From an uncultured Erythrobacter sp. (GTDB taxonomy: Bacteria > Pseudomonadota > Alphaproteobacteria > Sphingomonadales > Sphingomonadaceae): a stretch of DNA of 64,000 nucleotides. This document shows, piece by piece, positions 36,637-45,163 of this stretch; within the stretch, counting starts at the first letter, position 1, and each line of letters begins with the position of its first letter. The stretch covers positions 1 through 64,000 of the forward strand of contig CANMSD010000003.1 of assembly GCA_947500645.1 (NCBI GenBank), given 5' to 3'. A program made the position numbers and the translations under genes. Below the pieces are notes generated by a model. It made no database searches. It was not told the DNA's origin and worked only from the letters and a program-made list of their open reading frames with translations.

Positions 36637-39600
36637 ATGAAACGTATCAGTTTCTCGGGACACGCTTTGCTGCTGGCAGCGACGAGCATGGTGCCATTTG
36701 CAGCACATGCGCAATCGGAAGGACCCGATGCAGAGGTCGCCGAAGAAGAAGAAAGGGCGATCGTTGTTACCGGTTCGCGTATTGCCCGCGATCCGAACCT
36801 TGGTTCGGCTGCACCAATCCTTTCCTTGGGTGCTGAAGAGCTGACGCAGACAGGTACGACAGATGTCGTCGATGTGCTGCGCGATATTCCTGCACTATCC
36901 ACCTCGACCACTGCTGAGGGTTCGATCGACGGCGTGTTCTCTGCCGATCTTGGAGTTGGGCAATCGGTTCTGAACCTGCGCGGGCTTGGGGGTAACCGCA
37001 CGCTTGTGCTGGTGAATGGCCGACGCCATGTTTCGGGCGTTGCCGGTCAGCAATCAGTCGACATCAACTCTATCCCGACCGCGCTGATCGAGCGAGTCGA
37101 GACGCTAACGGGTGGTGCCTCCTCAATCTACGGCGCAGACGCTGTGACCGGAGTTGTAAACTTCATCCTGCGCGAAGACTTCGAAGGATTGGAAGGAAAT
37201 ATCCAGGGTGGTCTTGCCTCGCGTGGTGATACGTGGCGGATCAACACCGACCTCACCTGGGGCACCAACTTCGCCGATGGGCGCGGCAATTTCACGGTTT
37301 CTGCTGAGTATGCCCGCAGTGATGAACTGCTCTTCGGTGAGCGCTCTTTCTCTCGCGATAATGGCATCTTCGACGATCAGGCCAACCCGGCATTGCGTTT
37401 CCAGACAGGCGAGCTCGGCACTGATACGCCGAACTTCCTCGCCAACGGCGCAGTGCTTGGCGGTCTTATCCCAACCGACGCTACCGGCTTTACGCCAACC
37501 GCCGCCGAGCAAGCCTTGATCGACCGCTCGGTGAATGCGCCTCGGCGTTTCATCGCGACTGACCCTCGCTTCTCGTTGTCCTCGGCTGGCGGCGTCGTCG
37601 CACCGGGTGACATCGGTCTAAGTGACGGTCCGGACATCAACAACAACGGTATTGCAGACTGTCTGGAATCCGCTGTTGGTTTCAACAGCACATTTAATCC
37701 GGGAGCCTTCGGCCTTGCAGGCGGCTGCGCCAACATCAATCCAGACGGAAGTCTTTCGGTGTATCAGGATGGCCTGATTGCCGGCCTGTTCAACCAGTTC
37801 GGTGGCGACGGCATTCAGAACAACTTCAATTCGAACTCTCTGATCCCGGAAACGGAGCGCTGGTCGGTCAACGCCAACTTGACCTTTGAAATTTCATCCG
37901 AAGCGGAGTTTTTCTTCGAGGGCAAATACGTCTCGAATTCTGCCGAGTTTCAGGCTCAGCCGAACACCTTCTACGATTTGCTGACCATTCGCGCGGACAA
38001 CCCGTTCATCACGCCAGAATTGCAGCAGTTTGTTGCGCCGCTGTTCTTCGGCAATGGCACTGACGAAGGTTTGTACATCACGCGGGATCCGACCGATCTC
38101 GGTCCGAACCGTGATCGCAATGAGTACGAAACCTGGCGCTTCGTCGCTGGCATGCGCGGCGATATTACCGACCATTTCAGCTATGAGGTCAGTGCGAACT
38201 ATGGTCGCTTCGATCAGACTGAGATCGACAATAACCGCGTCATCATGGATCGCTTCTTTGCTGCGATCGACGTGACTACGGATGCGGCTGGCAATCCGAT
38301 TTGTCGTTCGGATATCGACCCGACTGCACCGGTAACCACTCCGTTCGGCATTCCAACCGGTGATCCCGGCTTCTTCACCTTCAATCCTGGGGATGGCCAG
38401 TGCCGCCCGGCCAATATTCTGGGCGGCGTCGGCTCGATCAGCCAGGAGGCAATCGACTTCATCACGACAAGCACTGTGGACGAGTTCAGACTCGAACAAA
38501 TGGTGTTCAGCGCGATCTTTACCGGTGACACCGGCGCATTTTTTGAGCTTCCGGGTGGTCCCATCGGATTCGCTGCCGGGGTTGAATTCCGTGAAGAGTT
38601 AAGCCGCTCTACCTTCGATCCACTGGTTCTGGGTATTGTGCCAGTGACGACGCCGGACGCGAATGAGGGCGATCTGCTTCGAGACTTGCCTAACGCGCAG
38701 AACTCGCTGGTGTTCGACCCAGACTCGATCATCAACAACGATGGCGGCGAATTTACCGTGGTCGAGTTGTTCGGCGAGGTTCGTTTGCCGATCCTCTCAG
38801 GCCAGCCATTTGCGGAAACCCTCGAAATCAGCGCCGCTGGTCGTCTTGCCGATTACACGACTGTTGGCGGCACCTTCACCTGGAACGTTAGTGGCCTCTA
38901 CGCTCCGACTGAGGATATCTTGTTCCGAGCCACCTATGCCCAGGCTGTCCGTGCACCGAACATCAATGAGCTGTTTAATCCGGGGCAGGGCGCGTTCTTC
39001 CGTCCGGATGATCCGTGCGACGCGGGCAACCTTGTTGCTGCACCGGATGAGGCTCTTCGCCGAACGAATTGTATTGCACTGCTCAATCAGGTCGGAATTG
39101 ATCCGTTCTTTGGAGCGGATCCATCAGTTCCATCAAACTACGCTTATGTCGATCCATTGACTGCGCGTTTCTCGGGCCTCCAGATCGGCAACCCAGATTT
39201 GCAGGAAGAGACGGCGACGACCTGGACGGTCGGTGCGCAGATTACGCCGCGCTTCCTGCCTGGCCTGATCCTGAGCGTCGATTATTACAACATCGAGATT
39301 GAGGACGCGATCAACTTCGTTCCGGCGCAGGATATCGTCGACAATTGCGTCGACAGCTCATCGATCGCCAACCAGTTCTGCGAGTTGGTAGAACGCCGCG
39401 ACGACAACGGGGGCTTCCGCACCTTGCGTCAGTTCTCGCTAAACTTCGCGCGTCAGGAAACGGCGGGTGTTGAGTTTGCCGCGCAGTACCGGTTCGATCT
39501 TGGCGATCATGCCTTCACGTTGAATGGCAGTGGAACCTGGGTCGACAAGCTCGATCAGTTCTTCGATCCTAACGACCTGACTTTGGTCGATCCGGAGCTT

Positions 39601-39945
39601 GGCGAACTGCAACGTCCTGAATGGGCCGGTCGCGCATCGCTTACTTGGGATTGGTCGGATCTCAGCATGACCTGGTCGACAACCTATCTCGACAGTCAGG
39701 GGTTGCGCGCGGTTGAGATCGAATCCGTTGGCAATACCGGGGCCGATGTCTACACGCCGGAAAATGGCCTATCGAGCGATGCCTTCATTCACGATATCTC
39801 GTTCAACTACGATCTGAACGATACTGTCGATGTCTATGGCGGTGTGAACAACGTCTTCGACCGCAATCCGTTCGTAACCGAGCAGGCCTTCCCGGTCAGC
39901 CCGGTTGGTCGCTTCTTCTTCCTTGGTGCACGCGTCACGATGTGA
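36637..39945 (+). CDS. TonB-dependent receptor
   Basis: A 1102-aa receptor. Signal peptide ends AAHAQ. An acidic stretch precedes RAIVVTGSRI (TonB-box/plug start), then DVVDVLRDIPALS, LRGLGGNRTLVLVNGRRHV and GGASSIYGADAVTGVVNFILREDFEG. The barrel ends FFFLGARVTM. It is of the same class as the TBDR at 30255, with repeated segment order, suggesting paralogues for related ligands. The ATG at 36637 has GACGGGGAA upstream. A terminator follows at 39987. Confidence 0.92.
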   Translation: MKRISFSGHALLLAATSMVPFAAHAQSEGPDAEVAEEEERAIVVTGSRIARDPNLGSAAPILSLGAEELTQTGTTDVVDVLRDIPALSTSTTAEGSIDGVFSADLGVGQSVLNLRGLGGNRTLVLVNGRRHVSGVAGQQSVDINSIPTALIERVETLTGGASSIYGADAVTGVVNFILREDFEGLEGNIQGGLASRGDTWRINTDLTWGTNFADGRGNFTVSAEYARSDELLFGERSFSRDNGIFDDQANPALRFQTGELGTDTPNFLANGAVLGGLIPTDATGFTPTAAEQALIDRSVNAPRRFIATDPRFSLSSAGGVVAPGDIGLSDGPDINNNGIADCLESAVGFNSTFNPGAFGLAGGCANINPDGSLSVYQDGLIAGLFNQFGGDGIQNNFNSNSLIPETERWSVNANLTFEISSEAEFFFEGKYVSNSAEFQAQPNTFYDLLTIRADNPFITPELQQFVAPLFFGNGTDEGLYITRDPTDLGPNRDRNEYETWRFVAGMRGDITDHFSYEVSANYGRFDQTEIDNNRVIMDRFFAAIDVTTDAAGNPICRSDIDPTAPVTTPFGIPTGDPGFFTFNPGDGQCRPANILGGVGSISQEAIDFITTSTVDEFRLEQMVFSAIFTGDTGAFFELPGGPIGFAAGVEFREELSRSTFDPLVLGIVPVTTPDANEGDLLRDLPNAQNSLVFDPDSIINNDGGEFTVVELFGEVRLPILSGQPFAETLEISAAGRLADYTTVGGTFTWNVSGLYAPTEDILFRATYAQAVRAPNINELFNPGQGAFFRPDDPCDAGNLVAAPDEALRRTNCIALLNQVGIDPFFGADPSVPSNYAYVDPLTARFSGLQIGNPDLQEETATTWTVGAQITPRFLPGLILSVDYYNIEIEDAINFVPAQDIVDNCVDSSSIANQFCELVERRDDNGGFRTLRQFSLNFARQETAGVEFAAQYRFDLGDHAFTLNGSGTWVDKLDQFFDPNDLTLVDPELGELQRPEWAGRASLTWDWSDLSMTWSTTYLDSQGLRAVEIESVGNTGADVYTPENGLSSDAFIHDISFNYDLNDTVDVYGGVNNVFDRNPFVTEQAFPVSPVGRFFFLGARVTM

Positions 39946-39986
39946 TCGAGGGCAAGAACATGTGAGTGCGAGAGAATCGCGCTAAT

Positions 39987-40020
39987 AAGGGCGGGTCGGA
40001 TTATTCCGGTCCGCCCTTTT
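39987..40020 (+). terminator. Rho-independent terminator after TBDR
   Basis: AAGGGCGG pairs with CCGCCCTT, and the inner TCGGA/TCCGG continue the stem around loop TTAT. TTTT follows. Confidence 0.8.
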
Positions 40021-40072
40021 CATTGAGAGCAGCTTGCGTAACAAGTGATGGTCGAACTGGAGAACCGAAACT

Positions 40073-41704
40073 ATGTTGCGCAAATTGATCCTTGGCGCGG
40101 TTGCGTGCATTTCGCTTGGCGGATGCGATGCGATTGGCTCGCCCCTTACCGGCGAATGCCAAGTGCCGGCCCTGGAAGAGGCGCGGGCCAATTTGAGCAA
40201 TATCGAGGACTATTCGCTCGCCGAATTGGCCGAGGGCATGGACAAAGGCATTCTCTCAAGCGAGGCGATCACTGAAGCCTATCTTGATCGGATTGCCGAG
40301 CTAGACGACGTCGAGGGCGGCCCACAATTGAACGCGGTGCTGTCGCTCATGCCGGACGCATTGGAAATTGCTCGTGTGCGTGATGCCGAGCGCTGCGACG
40401 ATGGTGAGCGTGGTGCACTGCACGGAATCCCTCTGCTAGTTAAAGACAATATCGAGGTTGCGGGACCGGTACCGACAACCGCTGGGTCGACCGCGCTAAG
40501 TGACAATGTGACTGATCGCGATGCCCCTTTGATCGAACGCCTCAAGAATGAAGGCGCGATCATCATCGGCAAAACGAACCTTTCGCAATGGGCCAATTTC
40601 CGCTCCAGTAATTCGACCAGCGGATGGAGCGCGGTTGGCGGATTGGTCAAGAACCCGCATCGCCTGCCGTACAACTCATGCGGTTCTTCCAGCGGCAGCG
40701 GTTCGGCCATGGCTGCTTCGCTTGCTGCAGGCACGATTGGCACGGAGACGGATGGTTCCATCATGTGTCCATCCTCAGCCAATGGCGTGGTCGGGTTGAA
40801 GCCGACTGTCGGCCTCGTTTCCCGCCGCCATGTCGTCCCGATCAGCCATACGCAGGACACGGCCGGGCCGATGACGCGCACGGTCAGGGATGCTGCGATG
40901 ATGCTAACCGCGATGGCTGGCAGCGATCCAGAGGACGAAGCTACCGTCGAAGCGGATGCGCAAAAGGAGAACTACACCTCGGGTCTTTCGGAAAATGCAC
41001 TCAAAGGCGTGCGGATCGGCGTGATGCGCGACCAGGTGGGTGACAACCCCGCGATCATAGAGCAGTTCGACGCCGCGCTGACCGTGATGGAGGCGCAAGG
41101 TGCGGTGCTGGTCGAGATCCCGGATCGCGGCATCTCCGATGCTGACCAAGAGGCACTGGGCGAGGCCGAGTTTCTCATTCTGCTGACCGAGTTCAAGGCC
41201 GATCTCAACGCATATCTCGCCACCACGCCGAAGGCCGTGACGACGCGCACTCTGGCCGATCTCATCGCCTACAACGCGGCCAATGCCGAGGTTGAGATGC
41301 CGCATTTCGGCCAGGAGCTGTTTGAGCAAGCGCAGGCTCAGGCGGGTCTCACCGATCCGCGCTATCTTGCGGCGCTCAAGACGACCAAGCGCATAGCTGG
41401 TGAGCAGGGCATCGACCGGTTGCTGCGCGAGAACGACGTGGCCGTGCTGGTCTCGCCGACGCTTGGGCCAGCATGGCTTTCGACTCTTGGCGACGGCGAC
41501 ATATTCGAAGGACCGAGTGCGAGCTGGCTGCCCGCGACTTCAGGCTATCCGCATTTGACAGTGCCGATGGGCGCGATCGACGACCTACCTGTGGGCATAA
41601 GCTTTTATGGCGCGAAATGGTCCGAAGCCCTGTTGCTATCGGCAGGCTACGCATACGAACAAGCATCGCAAATGCGCGTCACGCCACAATTTTTGACAGA
41701 GTAG
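40073..41704 (+). CDS. Amidase-signature lipoprotein
   Basis: A 543-aa amidase-signature enzyme. MLRKLILGAVACISLGGC is a lipoprotein signal. LLVKDNI holds the catalytic lysine, and the Gly/Ser-rich signature SCGSSSGSGSAMAAS holds the cis-serine. GTETDGSIMCPSSANGVVGLKP follows, with the serine nucleophile region. It hydrolyses an amide bond in the periplasm or at the membrane; substrate unknown. It follows the second TBDR after a terminator and ends three bases from the convergent transporter gene. Confidence 0.9.
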   Translation: MLRKLILGAVACISLGGCDAIGSPLTGECQVPALEEARANLSNIEDYSLAELAEGMDKGILSSEAITEAYLDRIAELDDVEGGPQLNAVLSLMPDALEIARVRDAERCDDGERGALHGIPLLVKDNIEVAGPVPTTAGSTALSDNVTDRDAPLIERLKNEGAIIIGKTNLSQWANFRSSNSTSGWSAVGGLVKNPHRLPYNSCGSSSGSGSAMAASLAAGTIGTETDGSIMCPSSANGVVGLKPTVGLVSRRHVVPISHTQDTAGPMTRTVRDAAMMLTAMAGSDPEDEATVEADAQKENYTSGLSENALKGVRIGVMRDQVGDNPAIIEQFDAALTVMEAQGAVLVEIPDRGISDADQEALGEAEFLILLTEFKADLNAYLATTPKAVTTRTLADLIAYNAANAEVEMPHFGQELFEQAQAQAGLTDPRYLAALKTTKRIAGEQGIDRLLRENDVAVLVSPTLGPAWLSTLGDGDIFEGPSASWLPATSGYPHLTVPMGAIDDLPVGISFYGAKWSEALLLSAGYAYEQASQMRVTPQFLTE

Positions 41705-41707
41705 CGG

Positions 41708-42415
41708 TTAGCCCCGAGCATCGAGCCACTTGGCCAACCGCACGCCGCCAGTAATCAGGAACGGCACCAGCACGATGCTGAGCACCACCTTGGCGATCAC
41801 TTGCCCGATCAGCAGGTCCATGATCGGGAACAGACCGTAAAAGGCGAGGGTGATGAAGATCACCGAGTCGACCGCTTGACTCAGTGCAGAAGCCGTTGCG
41901 CCGCGGATCATTAGACTGATCGTGGTAGCTTCGCCGCTCCCGCGCAGCCGATCAAAAATCCAGATGTTGAGCAGCAGCGAAACGATGTAGGCCGCCGGAC
42001 CCGCAGCCCACACTCGCCACACGGTGTTGTGCACCCGCTCAAACGCGGTAAGATCTGCAACGCGGTCGGGGCTGGACAACATTTCTGGAGAAGCTGGGAA
42101 CAACAAGACTAATTGCATTAGCGCGCTCGCAATGAGCAGTGGTACAAAGCCAAGCCAGACGATCCGCGTGGCATATTTCTGCCCGTAGAGCTGTGAGACG
42201 GTGCTGGAGATTACTACCAGTATCAAGAAGGCAAATATGCCCGATTCCACCGCCAGATTGGTGGGCCACAACTGTACCTGCTTGAATGCGAGCACGCCCG
42301 CCAGAACCGTCATCCCGCCATAGAGCATGAGATAGACGAACAGGCCGCGCGGCATACTGATCGCGGCGCTTTCGGGAACGGATGGGATAGCGGCGGTGTC
42401 GGTCGTGTCATTCAT
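41708..42415 (-). CDS. Queuosine precursor transporter, YhhQ/VUT family
   Basis: A 235-aa integral membrane protein with about six helices. VESGIFAFLILVVISSTVSQLYGQKYA and SLMIRGATASALSQAVDSVIFITLAFYG are the recognisable family segments (old DUF165). Members import 7-deazapurine precursors of queuosine. The ATG at 42415 gives the usual N-terminus; upstream in-frame codons look untranslated. No preQ1-like riboswitch could be recognised in the 42416-42604 gap, shared with the divergent nucleoside transporter. Confidence 0.87.
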   Translation of the reverse strand: MNDTTDTAAIPSVPESAAISMPRGLFVYLMLYGGMTVLAGVLAFKQVQLWPTNLAVESGIFAFLILVVISSTVSQLYGQKYATRIVWLGFVPLLIASALMQLVLLFPASPEMLSSPDRVADLTAFERVHNTVWRVWAAGPAAYIVSLLLNIWIFDRLRGSGEATTISLMIRGATASALSQAVDSVIFITLAFYGLFPIMDLLIGQVIAKVVLSIVLVPFLITGGVRLAKWLDARG

Positions 42416-42604
42416 GCGCGGAATGCCTATGGCCGTCGGCTGAAAAAGGGAAGCCATGCGCAATCTCGCCTGTGGGTTGCTGTGTGGGCAAAGCGGCTAG
42501 TAAGTCGCCTGGGGGTTTGACTGTTCGCGCTCAAGCGGCAAGGTGGCACCAAGCGCGCTGCCAAAGCGCATCTATCTGCGCAATAGGGGAGCCTGCGCTC
42601 AATC

Positions 42605-43933
42605 ATGCCACCATTTCTGCTGAGCCTTGCGGGCATCGCTTCGATCCTGCTGATCGCCTTTCTGCTGTCTTCGGGAAAGAAACGCATCAAATTGCGCGTG
42701 GTGGGGGCGGCCTTTGCGCTTCAGGCAATCATGGCCTTGCTAGTCTTGCGGACGCCATTTGGCGTCGGCGCGATCCAGTTCCTGTCGGACGGAGTGATCG
42801 CGCTGCTCGACTATTCTAAGGTCGGTATTCAGGCGGTGTTCGGGCCGATGGACGCGAACCCCTTCACCAACACATTCGTGATCGCCGCGCTGCCGGTGAT
42901 CGTGTTCTTCGCAGCGATTGTCTCGATCCTCTATCACTTGGGCGTGATGCAGCGCCTCGTTCGCTGGGTTGGCGGGGCGATTGGCTGGATCACCGGGATC
43001 AGCAAGGTGGAGGCGCTGGGAAGCGCAGCCAATATCTTTGTGGGCCAATCGGAAAGTCCGCTCGTAGTGCGGCCCTATCTCGCTTCGCTTTCGCCGAGCC
43101 GCCTCTTCACGCTGATGAGCGTAGGCATGGCAGGCGTCGCAGGCACCATACTCGCTGCCTATGCAAGCTTTATTGGCTCAGAGGCGGTGCCGTTTCTCCT
43201 CGCCGCAGCTTTTATGTCCGCGCCCGGCGGGATTCTGATGGCGAAGATCATCATGCCCGACGATGGACCGGATGCGATCGAAGAAAGACCGGATGGCGAT
43301 GTCGAACTCGCGAAAACCCGGATCAGCGCCGAAGGACCCGGTTCGTTGGTCGAGGGCGGCAAGGCACCCGAAGTCGAGATCGCAGAGACTTTCGAAGAAG
43401 GGCATCGGCCTGCCAACATCATTGAGGCCGCCGCGCAAGGAACGCAGACCGGCGTGAAGCTTGCGGTGGCAGTTGGTGCAATGGTCATGGTTTTCGTCGC
43501 ATTGGTCGCGCTTGCCAATGGGATCCTCGGCGGAATTGGCGGCTGGTTCGGCTATCCCGATATCTCGTTCCAGCAAATCCTAGGCTATGTCTTTGCGCCT
43601 GTGATGTTCCTGATCGGGATTGCCGATTGGCAACAAGCGCAGACCGCCGGCGGCTTGTTCGGCACGAAGATCGTGCTCAATGAATTCGTCGCCTTTATCG
43701 ACCTTGGTGCGATGCAGGCGGGTGAGTTGACCGAGCGCAGCCGCGCCATCGTCACCTTTGCGCTTTGCGGTTTCGCGAACTTCTCGTCCATCGCGATCCA
43801 GATGGCGGTGACGGGTGGCCTCGCCCCGAACCAGCGCCCAGTGATCGCACGCCTGGGCCTGAAGGCGCTGGCAGCTGGTAGCCTTGCAAACCTGATGAGC
43901 GCCGCGCTGGCCGGACTTTTCCTGCCACTTTGA
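42605..43933 (+). CDS. Concentrative nucleoside transporter (NupC/CNT)
   Basis: A 442-aa CNT-family nucleoside:cation symporter. FGVGAIQFL, ALPVIVFFAAIVSILYHLGVMQ, NIFVGQSESPLVV (nucleoside-binding G-Q-x-E-x-P) and LCGFANFSSIAIQ are conserved family motifs. Between helices there is a longer acidic loop (about 220-275). ATG at 42605 with GGGGAG upstream. It pairs by position with the queuosine-precursor transporter, both for nucleobase-type substrates. Confidence 0.93.
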   Translation: MPPFLLSLAGIASILLIAFLLSSGKKRIKLRVVGAAFALQAIMALLVLRTPFGVGAIQFLSDGVIALLDYSKVGIQAVFGPMDANPFTNTFVIAALPVIVFFAAIVSILYHLGVMQRLVRWVGGAIGWITGISKVEALGSAANIFVGQSESPLVVRPYLASLSPSRLFTLMSVGMAGVAGTILAAYASFIGSEAVPFLLAAAFMSAPGGILMAKIIMPDDGPDAIEERPDGDVELAKTRISAEGPGSLVEGGKAPEVEIAETFEEGHRPANIIEAAAQGTQTGVKLAVAVGAMVMVFVALVALANGILGGIGGWFGYPDISFQQILGYVFAPVMFLIGIADWQQAQTAGGLFGTKIVLNEFVAFIDLGAMQAGELTERSRAIVTFALCGFANFSSIAIQMAVTGGLAPNQRPVIARLGLKALAAGSLANLMSAALAGLFLPL

Positions 43934-43981
43934 GCAATTGACAGACTGGAAGAATATGGCGCGCCGTATTACCTGCTGCAT

Positions 43982-44926
43982 ATGACTGACACGCACGCTC
44001 CCGATATCGCTTCTGTTTCGCTCGACCAGCCGCTTGAAAACATCTCGGACGAGCTGGGCCGTTCCTTCTCGGAATTCGGCTTTGCCGTCATACGCGACCA
44101 CGGCATTCCGCAGGAATTGATCGATCGCGCCGAGGCGCTCTCGAAAGAGTTCTTTGCGCTGCCGGAAGAGGTGAAGAAGTCATACAAGATCGAAGGCGGC
44201 GGCGGTGCGCGCGGCTACACACCATTTGGCACGGAAAAGGCCAAGGATGCCCAGATCTTCGACCTTAAAGAGTTCTGGCATGTCGGTCGCGGGCTGCCTC
44301 CTGAGCATCTCTTGAGCGAGTTTATGGCGCCAAATGTGTGGCCCGATGAAGTGGATGGCTTTCGCGAGACGTTCACCGAGCTGTTCGCTGCTTTCGAGCA
44401 AGCTGGCGGGCGCGTTCTTGAAGCAATAGCGTTGCACCTCAAACTGCCACAGGACTTTTTCGCGCCGACCGTCGAAGATGGCAATTCGGTGATGCGCCTG
44501 CTGCATTATCCGCCGCTCGGCCCCAATGCGCCGGAGGGTGCAATCCGCGCAGCTGCGCATGGAGACATCAACACGATCACCTTGCTGCTTGGCGCAGAAG
44601 AGGCTGGCCTCGAATTGCTGACCCAAGCTGGCGACTGGAAGGCGATCGATGTTCCGGAAGGAGCGCTGGTCATCAATGTCGGTGATATGCTGGAGCGGCT
44701 GACGAATGGTCGCTTGCGTTCTACAACGCACCGCGTGGTGAACCCGCGCGGAGAGGCGGCTCTGCGGTCGCGGTACTCGATGCCGTTCTTCCTGCATTTC
44801 CGGCCCGACTACCTGATTGAGCCGCTGAAAAGCTGCATTGATCCCGCCAGCGAATCGGCCGCGCCAGAGCCAATTTCAGCCCATGACTTCCTGATGCAGC
44901 GTTTGCGCGAGATCAATTTGGCCTGA
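43982..44926 (+). CDS. 2-oxoglutarate/Fe(II) oxygenase, isopenicillin-N-synthase family
   Basis: A 314-aa non-heme iron oxygenase. N-terminal SEFGFAVIRDHGI is the DIOX_N segment. AAHGDINTIT gives the HxD metal pair, STTHRV the distal histidine and SRYSMPFF the 2-oxoglutarate-binding arginine. The facial triad is complete. The start has little leader and no ribosome site. It is close behind the nucleoside transporter (48 bases), so a nucleobase-type substrate is conceivable, as for thymine or xanthine oxygenases, but this is speculative. Confidence 0.87.
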   Translation: MTDTHAPDIASVSLDQPLENISDELGRSFSEFGFAVIRDHGIPQELIDRAEALSKEFFALPEEVKKSYKIEGGGGARGYTPFGTEKAKDAQIFDLKEFWHVGRGLPPEHLLSEFMAPNVWPDEVDGFRETFTELFAAFEQAGGRVLEAIALHLKLPQDFFAPTVEDGNSVMRLLHYPPLGPNAPEGAIRAAAHGDINTITLLLGAEEAGLELLTQAGDWKAIDVPEGALVINVGDMLERLTNGRLRSTTHRVVNPRGEAALRSRYSMPFFLHFRPDYLIEPLKSCIDPASESAAPEPISAHDFLMQRLREINLA

Positions 44927-44966
44927 TCGGCGCGCATTTCGCCGCTTTTGGCAATTTGTGTAATTT

Positions 44967-44984
44967 TGTTGCGCTGCAGCAACA
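44967..44984. promoter_or_regulatory. TBDR-associated palindrome, copy 4
   Basis: TGTTGCGCTGCAGCAACA: perfect six-base arms TGTTGC/GCAACA. It lies 179 bases upstream of the TBDR start. Two further hairpins occur in the leader (arms ACTCCG/CGGAGT at 44988-45016 and CGCTCAG/CTGAGCG at 45034-45054). Confidence 0.7.
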
Positions 44985-45163
44985 CGAACTCCGTGACGCC
45001 GGGGAATCCGCGGAGTCTCGGCTGTTCATCTCGCGCTCAGCTCGCTTCTGAGCGGGCGTCGTGTGGATAGTTTCACGTAATTGTCACAAAACGGTCTTCT
45101 GTGCGTCCCGCATCGCTCCTAAACGGAGCACATTCACAACCATGTGGTCAGGGGCCTTTTCAC

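Noticed and set aside
42475..42493. GGTTGC-N7-GCAAAG, like the TBDR palindrome
   Set aside because: The spacer is seven bases, not six, and the outer bases do not match.
42416..42604. Possible preQ1 riboswitch before the queuosine-precursor transporter
   Set aside because: No C-rich stem with an A-rich tail could be made out on the minus strand.
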